Position numbers and translations under genes: made by a program. Shown here piece by piece: positions 8,300 to 15,646 of a DNA stretch of 39,332 nt. The stretch is taken from NCBI GenBank assembly GCA_029212965.1, contig JARGOV010000022.1, positions 1-39,332 on the forward strand. The letters are read 5' to 3'. This DNA comes from Porticoccaceae bacterium (GTDB lineage: Bacteria; Pseudomonadota; Gammaproteobacteria; Pseudomonadales; Porticoccaceae). Within the stretch, counting starts at the first letter, position 1. Every line of letters begins with the position of its first letter. The notes under the pieces were generated by a model. That model was not told where the DNA came from. It ran no database searches and saw only the letters and a program-made list of their open reading frames with translations.

Positions 8300-8755
8300 A
8301 TGAAGAAGCACGATGAGCTGCCAATCGAACATCCTGACCCTTTAATTTCCGTTCTTCATAAGACGATTAAAATTGCCATTAGAATATTGGCTGTATTGAT
8401 GGTTTTGGTTATTTTTTGGGGTGTGGCTGATGTTTTTTATGTGATGTACAAGCAGCTGATGGAACCTCCTTTCTTGCTGTTGGATTTGTCAGATATTTTT
8501 AAGACATTTGCGGCATTTTTGGCCGTTTTAATAGCGATAGAGATTTTTCAAAATATCGTCCTTTACCTAAGGACAGATGTATTTCCATTAAGGCTGGTTG
8601 TTGCAACAGCTATGATGGCAATGGCCAGGAAAGTGATAATTATTGATTTTCAGTTTGTCATGCCTATGCACATGTTTGCTCTAGCAAGCATTATTTTAGC
8701 TCTAGGTATCACTTATTACTTGCTCGGAAGAAACCACGACGAGACAGTTGCATAA
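8300..8755 (+). CDS. PsiE-like four-helix membrane protein
   Basis: A 151-residue protein with four hydrophobic helices (about residues 27-50, 67-86, 98-115 and 122-141) and short charged ends, laid out like the PsiE (phosphate-starvation-inducible E) family. FAVFLAVLIAIEIFQNIVLYLR-like and VVATAMMAMARKVII segments match the family pattern; the function is not known. It starts 22 bases after the lipocalin with GGGG-type ribosome site upstream, so it is probably the last gene of the photolyase operon. No phosphate-type regulatory box is evident. Family assignment is moderately sure; a role in light stress would rest on position only. Confidence 0.72.
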   Translation: MKKHDELPIEHPDPLISVLHKTIKIAIRILAVLMVLVIFWGVADVFYVMYKQLMEPPFLLLDLSDIFKTFAAFLAVLIAIEIFQNIVLYLRTDVFPLRLVVATAMMAMARKVIIIDFQFVMPMHMFALASIILALGITYYLLGRNHDETVA

Positions 8756-9248
8756 TCATGACTCTGTTACTTGCTGTGCATGTGTAGTCAGGGTGTGCAG
8801 TCTAAAGACGGGTGTGTTGATCACGCTGAAAAGCTGGCAAATAGCAGCGCAGATCAATAGATCATCTTTAAACCAGGTTTTTTTAGAACTGCCCGTTATG
8901 CGGAGCCCTGAGTGTTCTCCACCCCCCCAAAAATGAAAACTTTCCTTCTAGACTCAGATGCTCCGTTGTCCGTTGATTGGAAATCTATGCTTTCCATATT
9001 TCCACCGTCACATAGGTGTTAAAAGCAATACGATTCATTAACTAATCCAATCGTATTGTAGGACTTGTTTCTGCATTGCTGCTCTATTCTGGGTCGTTAT
9101 TTGTTATTTGGGGTTAGTCCACTTTCTGACTTATTTCCACATAAGTCGCCCATCCTTTAGAAACGATAGTAATATTCAGCGCATTGCCCATAAAGTTCGG
9201 CCATTGCCGGGTTTTATTCTGTTTGGCTATAACTAGAGGTTGCCATAA
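8756..9248. other. 493-base intergenic stretch, no gene seen
   Basis: Between the PsiE-like gene and the small exported protein I see no supported gene. A 62-codon frame at 8748-8936 overlaps the end of the previous gene, has no ribosome site and resembles nothing I know. A run of seven C (8924-8930) and a 29-codon frame from 8933 are also unsupported. The promoter of the 9249 gene should lie in the last 100 bases, but no good hexamer pair stands out. Confidence 0.5.
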
Positions 9249-9632
9249 ATGGTACAAAGAAGGCGTATGGGCTTTAGTGGTCTAGTGGTGGGAGTCTCCG
9301 TTGTCGCGATGTTTGTGATTACTGATGCTTTGGATATTAGCGGCCATACGAGGCAAAAGCAGGCTGATAGTTTGGCTGTTGCATCGGCGGATAGTGACGG
9401 GGTATGCATCGGCCTAAGGGACGCTGCAAAGGGTGTTATGCAGGCGCGACAGGCAGGTGCAGAGCGTAAGGCAGTTTCTGAGGTATTAAAGCCGCTTGGA
9501 AAGGATGGTGAATTGATGCTGGCGTTAGCCTACGGATACCCGGTGCATGAGGCGATCCCCTCTAAAGAGGAAACGGTTGTGGAGTTTGCCGAAGGTGTTT
9601 ACAACAAATGTTTGAGTGGGGTGACACCGTAG
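9249..9632 (+). CDS. small exported protein of unknown function
   Basis: A 127-residue protein with a basic N-terminus (MVQRRRMG), one hydrophobic segment (about residues 9-25) that could be a signal peptide or anchor, and a C-terminal soluble domain predicted helical. The domain has one cysteine near each end (in DGVCIGL and YNKCLSG), which could form a disulfide in the periplasm. The pattern Cys...MQARQAG...AYGYP...EFAEGVYNKC resembles short uncharacterised exported domains of marine gammaproteobacteria and phages, but I cannot assign a family. AGAGG at about 9235 is a fair ribosome site. It is a single-gene unit converging on maf. Confidence 0.65.
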   Translation: MVQRRRMGFSGLVVGVSVVAMFVITDALDISGHTRQKQADSLAVASADSDGVCIGLRDAAKGVMQARQAGAERKAVSEVLKPLGKDGELMLALAYGYPVHEAIPSKEETVVEFAEGVYNKCLSGVTP

Positions 9633-9683
9633 CCGTGTCAGGCCTTGCTCATCAAAATTTTGTACTATTGCCTAGCGCTATTG

Positions 9684-9727
9684 GTTGAGTCTTCGCTGAC
9701 GAAAATCTCGCTCAACTAAGGTTTTTT
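9684..9727 (+). terminator. possible intrinsic terminator after the 9249 gene
   Basis: GTTGAG (9684-9689) and CTCAAC (9711-9716) form a short stem with a long loop, and TAAGGTTTTTT follows. The stem is weak, and the 3' part overlaps the end of the convergent maf gene. Confidence 0.35.
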
Positions 9728-10302
9728 AGAATTTGGTAATCAAACTCCTCGAACATTTTACGCAGGCGAATCAAGGGTAGGCCAATAATCGCTGTGTTGT
9801 CATCGCTGCTGATCCTTTCGAGGAGGCTAATTCCCAGGCCTTCAGCCTTAAAACTACCGGCGCAATCGTAGGGTCGTTCACATTTCAAATAGCTATCTAT
9901 TTCGGTATCGCTAAGCTGGCGAAACACGACCTCAGTGGTGACGGTATCGATTAGACTTCTGCCGCTGGCACTGTCTAGTACGCAGAGACCGCTGTGAAAA
10001 TCGACCCGTTGTCCGGATAGCGCCTGTAGCTGCTTAAAAGCGTTGGCGTGATTTCCCGGCTTGTTGATGCTCTGTCCTCGCCAGGATGCTACTTGGTCTG
10101 AGCCAATAATCAGATGTTCGCTGTGTGTCGCAGCCAGAGCTTGGGCTTTGCTGGTGGATAGGCGCAGGGCGAGTTCTTGGGGTGTTTCCCCAGTCTGGGC
10201 TTGCTCGTCGACGTCCGGGGCTTGCCAGTCGAAAGGGATGCGCAGGCGCGAAAGTAATTCGCGTCGGTAGGGGGAGGATGAAGCGAGTAGTAGTTTCATC
10301 AT
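9712..10302 (-). CDS. yceF: Maf-family nucleotide pyrophosphatase (YceF type)
   Basis: A 196-residue Maf/HAM1-fold enzyme that hydrolyses non-canonical or modified nucleoside triphosphates; the YceF branch prefers 7-methyl-GTP. Signatures: LLLASSSPYRRELL at the start, the acidic VDEQ element, IIGSDQVASW around residues 65-75, and the C-terminal SDDNTAIIGLPLIRL. The start may be the first or second ATG (MMKL). It is divergent from yceD, with the strong yceD promoter between them. The maf / yceD-rpmF divergent arrangement is widespread in gammaproteobacteria and supports the call. Confidence 0.93.
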   Translation of the reverse strand: MMKLLLASSSPYRRELLSRLRIPFDWQAPDVDEQAQTGETPQELALRLSTSKAQALAATHSEHLIIGSDQVASWRGQSINKPGNHANAFKQLQALSGQRVDFHSGLCVLDSASGRSLIDTVTTEVVFRQLSDTEIDSYLKCERPYDCAGSFKAEGLGISLLERISSDDNTAIIGLPLIRLRKMFEEFDYQILKNLS

Positions 10303-10373
10303 AAGGATTGCTTTGTTGCTACTTAGGCTAGGTCGAGCTGCTCACGACGGGGTGTAAAAATATGCAATTTTCT

Positions 10374-10402
10374 TTGACAGATCAAGGCCATATCCCTAGA
10401 AT
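10374..10402 (+). promoter_or_regulatory. near-consensus sigma-70 promoter of yceD-rpmF
   Basis: TTGACA (10374-10379), exactly 17 bases, TAGAAT (10397-10402). The expected start of transcription, 6-8 bases downstream, falls at about 10408-10410, only 2-4 bases before the yceD ATG at 10412. The transcript would then have almost no leader and no ribosome site. Confidence 0.75.
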
Positions 10403-10411
10403 TGCGCGCCT

Positions 10412-10966
10412 ATGTCGGCTGCCTCGAAAACCAGTGTGTTACCTCGTAGGGTAGATGCCCTGAAAGCATGTGCACAGAGTGCAAGCTACGGGGGCGTTAT
10501 TATGCCTGAGGAACTACCGCGCCTGTCGGCTGCAGTGGTGTCAATTCGGCGTGAAGTGGCGGCAAAACTAGACTTTTTTCGCGATGAAAGTGGCTATCGC
10601 GTAATGAGCGGCGAGCTCGATGCGCTAGTTTCTGTTGAGTGTCAACGTTGTCTCAGTGCTTTTGATTATGACTTGCACGCGCAAATGGAGTTGTCCATTG
10701 TTGTTAGTGAGACACAGCTTGAAAGTCTGCCAAAGGACAGTGAGGGCTGGTTGCTGGAAGAGGATGGTGAAGCAGATCTCTATGAGGCGGTTGAAGAAGA
10801 GCTGTTACTAGCGTTGCCGATAGTTGCCTATCACGATCAGGCAGACTGTTTGGCCCAGGGGCAATATTCCACTGGCGACTTTGTGGAACCAGTGGCAGAG
10901 AAGAAAAACCCCTTTGCTGCCTTGGGGAGTTTGAAACTGGCTAATAAAGCGGATTCGAAAGAATAA
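10412..10966 (+). CDS. yceD: YceD / DUF177 protein, large-ribosomal-RNA accumulation factor
   Basis: A 184-residue DUF177 protein. The diagnostic part is the cysteine pair in VECQRCLSAFDY (around residues 71-82), followed by an acidic segment and a C-terminal NPFAALGSLK that matches the E. coli YceD tail (NPFAVLASLK). The family is linked to 23S rRNA accumulation and is nearly always encoded just before rpmF, as here. The start at 10412 is favoured because LPRRVDALKACAQSASYGGVI aligns with the N-terminus of E. coli YceD; the next ATG (10502) would remove conserved sequence. No ribosome site precedes the start, and the promoter places the transcript start 2-4 bases upstream, so translation may be leaderless or near-leaderless. 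Confidence 0.92.
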   Translation: MSAASKTSVLPRRVDALKACAQSASYGGVIMPEELPRLSAAVVSIRREVAAKLDFFRDESGYRVMSGELDALVSVECQRCLSAFDYDLHAQMELSIVVSETQLESLPKDSEGWLLEEDGEADLYEAVEEELLLALPIVAYHDQADCLAQGQYSTGDFVEPVAEKKNPFAALGSLKLANKADSKE

Positions 10967-11001
10967 AGTGAGCGAGTAGCTTTCTGTTAGTGAGTTAAAG
11001 G

Positions 11002-11028
11002 GCGGGGTGGGCCGAATGCCAGCCCCGC
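11002..11028 (+). terminator. GC-rich hairpin between yceD and rpmF, possible attenuator
   Basis: GCGGGG (11002-11007) pairs with CCCCGC (11023-11028), and TGG/CCA inside extends the stem with a bulged base. It is followed by TAATTTTA, not a full T-run. It could attenuate or process the yceD-rpmF transcript. Confidence 0.45.
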
Positions 11029-11058
11029 TAATTTTATATGTTAAGTGTGTAAGAATAT

Positions 11059-11079
11059 AAGCTTGTCATGGGCAAGCTT
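11059..11079 (+). promoter_or_regulatory. hairpin directly upstream of the rpmF ribosome site
   Basis: Perfect 7-bp stem AAGCTTG (11059-11065) / CAAGCTT (11073-11079) with a 7-base loop, ending two bases before the AGGAG (11082-11086) of rpmF. Position suggests a translational or stability element in the L32 leader; its function is inferred. Confidence 0.45.
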
Positions 11080-11092
11080 CTAGGAGAAGACA

Positions 11093-11278
11093 ATGGCCGT
11101 ACAAAAAAGTCGTAAAACCCGCTCTCGTCGTGGTATGCGTCGTTCACATGATGCTCTGGGTAATGGCCCAGCTCTTTCAGTTGACTCAGTAACGGGTGAG
11201 AAACATATTCGCCACCACATGACCGCCGATGGGTTTTATCGTGGCCGTAAGGTGATGGATATAGGTGACGACGACTAA
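11093..11278 (+). CDS. rpmF: 50S ribosomal protein L32
   Basis: A 61-residue basic protein with the classical bacterial L32 pattern: [20 protein letters not shown] at the N-terminus, then [25 protein letters not shown]. This version lacks the zinc-binding cysteines found in some L32 proteins, as is usual in gammaproteobacteria. A clear AGGAG ribosome site lies 6 bases before ATG. It is paired with yceD upstream. A strong terminator follows at 11324-11371, where plsX would be expected in relatives. Confidence 0.97.
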   Translation: MAVQKSRKTRSRRGMRRSHDALGNGPALSVDSVTGEKHIRHHMTADGFYRGRKVMDIGDDD

Positions 11279-11323
11279 CAAGCTTATGTTCAGGTCAGCG
11301 ACGCTAGTGGTTGGCCGCAATAG

Positions 11324-11371
11324 AAAAAACTTCCTTGAATGGGTGTCAAGCCCTGTTCCGGAAGTTTTTTT
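11324..11371 (+). terminator. intrinsic terminator after rpmF
   Basis: AAAAAACTTCC (11324-11334) pairs with GGAAGTTTTTT (11360-11370) and a run of seven T follows the stem. A nested GGG/CCC pair may extend it. The A/T symmetry could also let it act on the opposite strand. Confidence 0.8.
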
Positions 11372-11470
11372 GTGGGCGTGATTTATTCCTAACCCGCCAA
11401 AGTGTGTTCGGTTAAGCGTCTACACAGATTTACTCGCTAATAGATCAACCATCGAAAGGGTCATTTTATT

Positions 11471-12421
11471 ATGCAAAACTCAAAGCTCGCGTTTGTTTTT
11501 CCAGGCCAGGGCTCCCAGAAAATTGGTATGTTGGCCGAGCTTGCAGAGGCTTACCCTCTGGTTGAACAAACCTTTGCCGAAGCTTCAGATGTGCTCAATT
11601 ACGATCTTTGGAAGCTGGTACAGCAAGGGACGCAGGAAGAGATTAACCTCACTGAAACCACCCAGCCGTTATTGTTAAGCGCCAGTGTTGCGATTTGGCG
11701 AATCTGGCAGCACTTACAGGGTACTGCGCCCGTCGCGGTGGCAGGTCACAGCTTAGGTGAATGGTCGGCGCTGGTGTGTGCCGGGGTGCTCGACTTTAGT
11801 GCGGCAGTAAATTTAGTGCGCTTGCGCGGTGCCTATATGCAAACAGCCGTGCCCGCAGGGCAGGGCGCGATGGCGGCAATACTAGGCCTGGACGACGGGC
11901 AAATCGCCGACTGCTGTGCACAGGCGAGCGAGGGTGAGGAAGTCGCTGCAGTGAATTTCAATGCCCCCGGTCAGGTGGTTATTGCCGGTGTGAGTGCGGC
12001 GGTAGATCGAGCGATTACTCGATGCAAAGAGGCCGGTGCCAAAAGAGCTATGGCTTTGCCTGTGAGTGCTCCTTTTCATACTATGTTGATGAAACCAGCT
12101 GCTGAAAGACTGGCCAGTGATATTGCCGCAGTGACATTTAATGCACCACAAATTCCCTTGGTACACAATGTTCATGCCCAGACAGAAAATGATCCTGAAG
12201 TGATTAAAACCTTGATGATTGAGCAAATTTACAGCCCTGTGCGCTGGGTTGATTGTATTCGTGCTCTGCAATCACAAGGAATTGAATTGGCGGTTGAATG
12301 CGGCCCTGGCAAGGTTTTATGTGGACTGAGTAAGCGCATTGATAAAACACTGCAAATGCGCGCTTGTGATAGTGTCGCCGACTTACAGGGCGCAGTTGCG
12401 GATGCACAGGCACAAAGTTAA
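11471..12421 (+). CDS. fabD: malonyl-CoA:ACP transacylase
   Basis: Transfers the malonyl group from CoA to acyl carrier protein to supply extender units for fatty acid synthesis. The 316-residue protein has FPGQGSQ at residues 10-16, the nucleophile elbow GHSLGEW with Ser94, and the conserved His in SAPFHTMLM near residue 203. An AAAGGG ribosome site lies upstream. It is followed by fabG after 46 bases and then acpP, the usual fab order. plsX and fabH, which lie just upstream in many gammaproteobacteria, are absent; 11279-11470 holds only the rpmF terminator and the leader of fabD. Confidence 0.96.
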   Translation: MQNSKLAFVFPGQGSQKIGMLAELAEAYPLVEQTFAEASDVLNYDLWKLVQQGTQEEINLTETTQPLLLSASVAIWRIWQHLQGTAPVAVAGHSLGEWSALVCAGVLDFSAAVNLVRLRGAYMQTAVPAGQGAMAAILGLDDGQIADCCAQASEGEEVAAVNFNAPGQVVIAGVSAAVDRAITRCKEAGAKRAMALPVSAPFHTMLMKPAAERLASDIAAVTFNAPQIPLVHNVHAQTENDPEVIKTLMIEQIYSPVRWVDCIRALQSQGIELAVECGPGKVLCGLSKRIDKTLQMRACDSVADLQGAVADAQAQS

Positions 12422-12467
12422 GCTGCGAGATTTGCAGTTCGAGTCGATTTTAAAGGAGAGATAGTAG

Positions 12468-13211
12468 ATGAGCCTTGAAGGAAAAGTAGCCTTGGTGACT
12501 GGCGCAAGCCGCGGAATTGGCGTTGCTATCGCCGATACTTTAGGTAAGGCCGGTGCCACGGTTATTGGCACCTCAACATCAGAAGGGGGCGCTGAACAAA
12601 TCAGTGCACGTTTTACCGAGCAGCAAATTCAGGGCAGGGGCATTAAGCTCAATGTTACCGACGGTGAAGCAGTGGCTGAGGTTATAAAATCCATTACTGC
12701 AGATTTCGGCGCACCCACTATTCTTATCAACAATGCCGGTATCACCAAAGATAATCTCCTGATGCGCATGAAAGAGGACGAGTGGTCAGATGTGATCGAC
12801 ACCAATCTCAATGCCATTTATCGATTGACCAAGGCCTGTGCCAAGGGCATGACCAAGGCGCGTTGGGGTCGTATTATTAATATTAGCTCTGTGGTTGGTT
12901 CCATGGGTAACGCCGGACAGTCGAATTACGCGGCGACGAAAGCGGGTGTTGCAGGTTTTGGTCGAGCACTGGCGAAAGAGTTGGGCTCGCGGAATATAAC
13001 GGTCAACACCGTAGCACCGGGTTTTATTGATACCGATATGACCAAAGAACTGCCGGAGGCCAGTCGTGAGGCCATGTTGTCGGGTATTCCCCTGGCTCGC
13101 CTTGGTCAGCCCGAGGAAATAGCGTCCGTGGTTGCGTTTTTGGCCGGTGACGGTGGGGCTTATATCAGTGGTGAAACTATCCATGTCAACGGTGGTATGT
13201 ACATGTCTTAA
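12468..13211 (+). CDS. fabG: 3-oxoacyl-ACP reductase
   Basis: NADPH-dependent reduction of 3-oxoacyl-ACP in the fatty acid elongation cycle. The 247-residue SDR protein has the cofactor motif TGASRGIG (residues 11-18), NNAG near 90, the catalytic Ser in INISSVVGSMGN, and YAATKAG with the Tyr-x3-Lys pair. The C-terminal GGAYISGETIHVNGGMYMS matches FabG proteins. GGAGAG precedes the ATG by 8 bases. It lies between fabD and acpP, as in E. coli. Confidence 0.96.
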   Translation: MSLEGKVALVTGASRGIGVAIADTLGKAGATVIGTSTSEGGAEQISARFTEQQIQGRGIKLNVTDGEAVAEVIKSITADFGAPTILINNAGITKDNLLMRMKEDEWSDVIDTNLNAIYRLTKACAKGMTKARWGRIINISSVVGSMGNAGQSNYAATKAGVAGFGRALAKELGSRNITVNTVAPGFIDTDMTKELPEASREAMLSGIPLARLGQPEEIASVVAFLAGDGGAYISGETIHVNGGMYMS

Positions 13212-13372
13212 TTACCTGCTTGCCGTTCATAAATGGCAATTGATATAAAGCGGTTACGCCGCGTCATTTTTCAGGTAAAATGCGCGGCCTTAAGGGATGT
13301 TCCCTTGTGAATACAGGTTTGTTTAACAGTAGTTTAAGAAAGTATCTCTATTAAATAGGAGTAACAATCGTC

Positions 13373-13609
13373 ATGAGCAGCACTCAAGAACGTGTGATAA
13401 AAATGGTTGCAGAGCAGCTGGGCGTTAAAGAAGAAGACGTTAAACCCGATTCTTCCTTTGTTGAAGATTTGGGTGCAGATTCCCTGGATACCGTTGAGCT
13501 TATCATGGCGCTCGAAGAAGAATTCGACACAGAAATTCCTGATGAAGAAGCCGAAAAACTGGCGAGTGTTCAGGATGCCATCAGCTATATTGAAAAAACC
13601 CCTGGCTGA
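13373..13609 (+). CDS. acpP: acyl carrier protein
   Basis: A 78-residue acidic helical carrier. Ser37 in [10 protein letters not shown] is the site for 4'-phosphopantetheine. The sequence is nearly typical of gammaproteobacterial AcpP ([16 protein letters not shown] at the start, [18 protein letters not shown] at the end). A 161-base gap separates it from fabG and probably holds a separate promoter, with TAAAAT at about 13277 as a candidate -10. TAGGAG is its ribosome site. A strong terminator follows directly, and fabF, normally next, is missing. Confidence 0.98.
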   Translation: MSSTQERVIKMVAEQLGVKEEDVKPDSSFVEDLGADSLDTVELIMALEEEFDTEIPDEEAEKLASVQDAISYIEKTPG

Positions 13610-13632
13610 TTCTCAACTGCCCGTAGTGTCAG

Positions 13633-13664
13633 CTGCCGCCGGGTTCTGCCGGGCGGCAGTTTTT
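13633..13664 (+). terminator. intrinsic terminator after acpP
   Basis: CTGCCGCC (13633-13640) pairs with GGCGGCAG (13652-13659) around an 11-base loop and is followed by TTTTT. It occupies the place where fabF is expected in relatives. Confidence 0.85.
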
Positions 13665-13773
13665 AATATTTCCCTCCCTTCTTCGATACCCCTCACTGGC
13701 AAACTTCCCGCTGATAGAGCTTTTGCTATGTGCCGAGTTGCGTATCGAGTTCTGACTTAAACGTCTTGCCCTG

Positions 13774-14607
13774 ATGTCCACTACTTCTAGTTTTGTCAAC
13801 GGCAAGCCTCAGGCTTCTTTATCCCTCAATGACCGTGGTGTGAATTACGGCCATGGGCTGTTTGAAACGATGTACTTGTCCTCGGGTCAGCTGCCCTTGT
13901 GGCACTACCATCGTCAGCGCCTTCACTTAGGAGCTGACAGGCTGGGTATTTCCCTCGACTCGTCCCGTTTGGATACTTATTTACAACAAGCACTGGAAGC
14001 TGTGCCTAGTGATGGCATACTTAAAATTTTACTGACAGCTGGGCTGGGCCCTCGCGGATATCGACAGCAGTGTAGGTCATCGAGCTATGCGATACAGTAT
14101 TTCCCCTTCCCTCCGGTGGCTAAGGCAGGGGATCTACGCTTACAACGTTGCAACTATGCGTTGCCGCACAATGCACAGTTGGCGGGTATCAAGCACCTCA
14201 ATCGTCTCGATCAGGTGCTGGCCGCCGACGAGCTTAAAGAGGGTTATGACGGCTTGCTACTGGACGTTGACGGCAATGTGATTGAGGCTTTGAGCAGCAA
14301 TATTTTTCTTTTCGATGGTCAGAACTGGCTGACACCTGAGCTGGATCTGTGTGGCGTGGCAGGTGTTATGCGCCGGTTATTGTGTGAAGAAATTATGCCC
14401 AATCTTGGCTTGCACGTTATTGTAAAACCCGTGTCACTAGCGAGTTTGCTCAATGCCTCTGAAGTCTTTGTCTGTAATGCCGTCAGAGGCATTCAGCCAG
14501 TGTATGAGCTGGCGGGATTGGCGCGTTGGTCGTTTCAGCCGAGTGGCTCTGAAACAGCAATAGTCATGAAGCAACTCTCGCAAACTTACCCTTACTTTAG
14601 ACCGTGA
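13774..14607 (+). CDS. pabC: aminodeoxychorismate lyase
   Basis: PLP enzyme of fold type IV that converts 4-amino-4-deoxychorismate to p-aminobenzoate and pyruvate, for folate. The 277-residue protein has the family start (VNGKPQASLSLNDRGVNYGHGLFETM), the PLP lysine in GIKHLNRLDQVLAA near residue 147, and the C-terminal glycine/threonine region replaced by EALSSNIFLFDG and EVFVCNAVRGIQPV. Distinguishing it from other fold IV aminotransferases rests on its place directly before mltG-tmk-holB, a very conserved context for pabC. The stop overlaps the mltG start by four bases (ATGA). Confidence 0.93.
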   Translation: MSTTSSFVNGKPQASLSLNDRGVNYGHGLFETMYLSSGQLPLWHYHRQRLHLGADRLGISLDSSRLDTYLQQALEAVPSDGILKILLTAGLGPRGYRQQCRSSSYAIQYFPFPPVAKAGDLRLQRCNYALPHNAQLAGIKHLNRLDQVLAADELKEGYDGLLLDVDGNVIEALSSNIFLFDGQNWLTPELDLCGVAGVMRRLLCEEIMPNLGLHVIVKPVSLASLLNASEVFVCNAVRGIQPVYELAGLARWSFQPSGSETAIVMKQLSQTYPYFRP

Positions 14608-15629
14608 TGCTTCGCCGTATAGCTATCTCGACACTGCTATTTTTTGCGATTGCCCTTGGCATTGCCTGGCAGTGGTTAGGACAGGGCATGAGCGAAACCT
14701 TAACTCTTCCCAACGATAGCTATACGCTCACGGTGCCAGTGGGCAGTAACCTCAATCAGTTAGCTGCCGAACTTGAAGCTGAGGGTTTGCTGTCTGATGT
14801 ATGGCCATTGAAAATCTTTGCCCGTCTCAACAACCGGGGTCGTATTCGTGCTGGTGAGTATGAGTTCGCCGCAGGTATGACGGTACTGGATTTGCTCGAA
14901 AAATTAGAAAGTGGTGATATCAAGTATTATCAAATCACTTTTCCAGAGGGCTTGACCCTTGGGGAATGGTTACTTCTTTTACAGGCCCGGGAAAACCTGC
15001 AGCACACACCTGGGCTCGATGCAGCTGGGGTTGGGGCGGCGTTAGGTATTGCGTCAAGCAACCCAGAGGGATGGTTTGCGCCCGATACCTACAGCTTTGC
15101 CGCCGGCGATAGCGAACTAAGTCTGTTACGGCGAGCTTACCAAAAAATGCAGGTTCAGTTGGCGTCGTTGTGGCAAAACCGAGCGTCAAACCTGCCCTAT
15201 CAATCACCCTATGAGGCACTGATTATGGCCTCGATTATTGAAAAGGAAACCGGAGCAGCCGGGGAGCGGTCAGCCATTGCTGGTGTGTTTGTTCGACGTT
15301 TACAAAAAGGTATGCGTTTGCAGACCGACCCCACTGTTATCTATGGTCTCGGCGATACTTACACCGGCAATTTGCGTCGTAAGCACTTGCGTTCACCTTC
15401 GCCCTACAATACCTATCGCATTAAAGGGTTGCCGCCAACACCAATTGCTAACCCCGGTGCTGCAGCGATTGAAGCTGCCTTGCACCCCGCTGAAGGAAAA
15501 GCACTCTATTTTGTAGCCAGAGGCGATGGGGGGCATTATTTTTCCAACAATCTGGCCGAGCATCAACGAGCAGTCAGACAATACCAAATTAATCAGCGAC
15601 GCAAAGATTACCGCTCCTCACCTCAATAG
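14604..15629 (+). CDS. mltG: endolytic murein transglycosylase (YceG/MltG)
   Basis: Inner-membrane lytic transglycosylase that cleaves nascent glycan strands and terminates chain growth. An N-terminal membrane helix (residues 7-25) is followed by a LysM-like region (YTLTVPVGSNLNQLAAELEAEGLL) and the YceG catalytic domain. The catalytic Glu lies in MASIIEKETGAAGER, followed by FVRRLQKGMRLQTDPTVIYGLG and SPYNTYRIKGLPPTPIANPG, the strongest family signatures. The 341-residue length matches E. coli YceG (340). It overlaps pabC by four bases and precedes tmk by 17, indicating one transcript. Confidence 0.95.
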   Translation: MMLRRIAISTLLFFAIALGIAWQWLGQGMSETLTLPNDSYTLTVPVGSNLNQLAAELEAEGLLSDVWPLKIFARLNNRGRIRAGEYEFAAGMTVLDLLEKLESGDIKYYQITFPEGLTLGEWLLLLQARENLQHTPGLDAAGVGAALGIASSNPEGWFAPDTYSFAAGDSELSLLRRAYQKMQVQLASLWQNRASNLPYQSPYEALIMASIIEKETGAAGERSAIAGVFVRRLQKGMRLQTDPTVIYGLGDTYTGNLRRKHLRSPSPYNTYRIKGLPPTPIANPGAAAIEAALHPAEGKALYFVARGDGGHYFSNNLAEHQRAVRQYQINQRRKDYRSSPQ

Positions 15630-15646
15630 GGAGGGGTTGGCGGCAC

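Noticed and set aside
8748-8936. 62-codon frame after the PsiE-like gene
   Set aside because: It starts within the previous gene, has no ribosome site and has no recognisable composition.
8896-9024. GTTATGC and GTTAAAA words that resemble integron cores
   Set aside because: They do not form matched inverse-core pairs or hairpins and do not flank a gene; chance matches.
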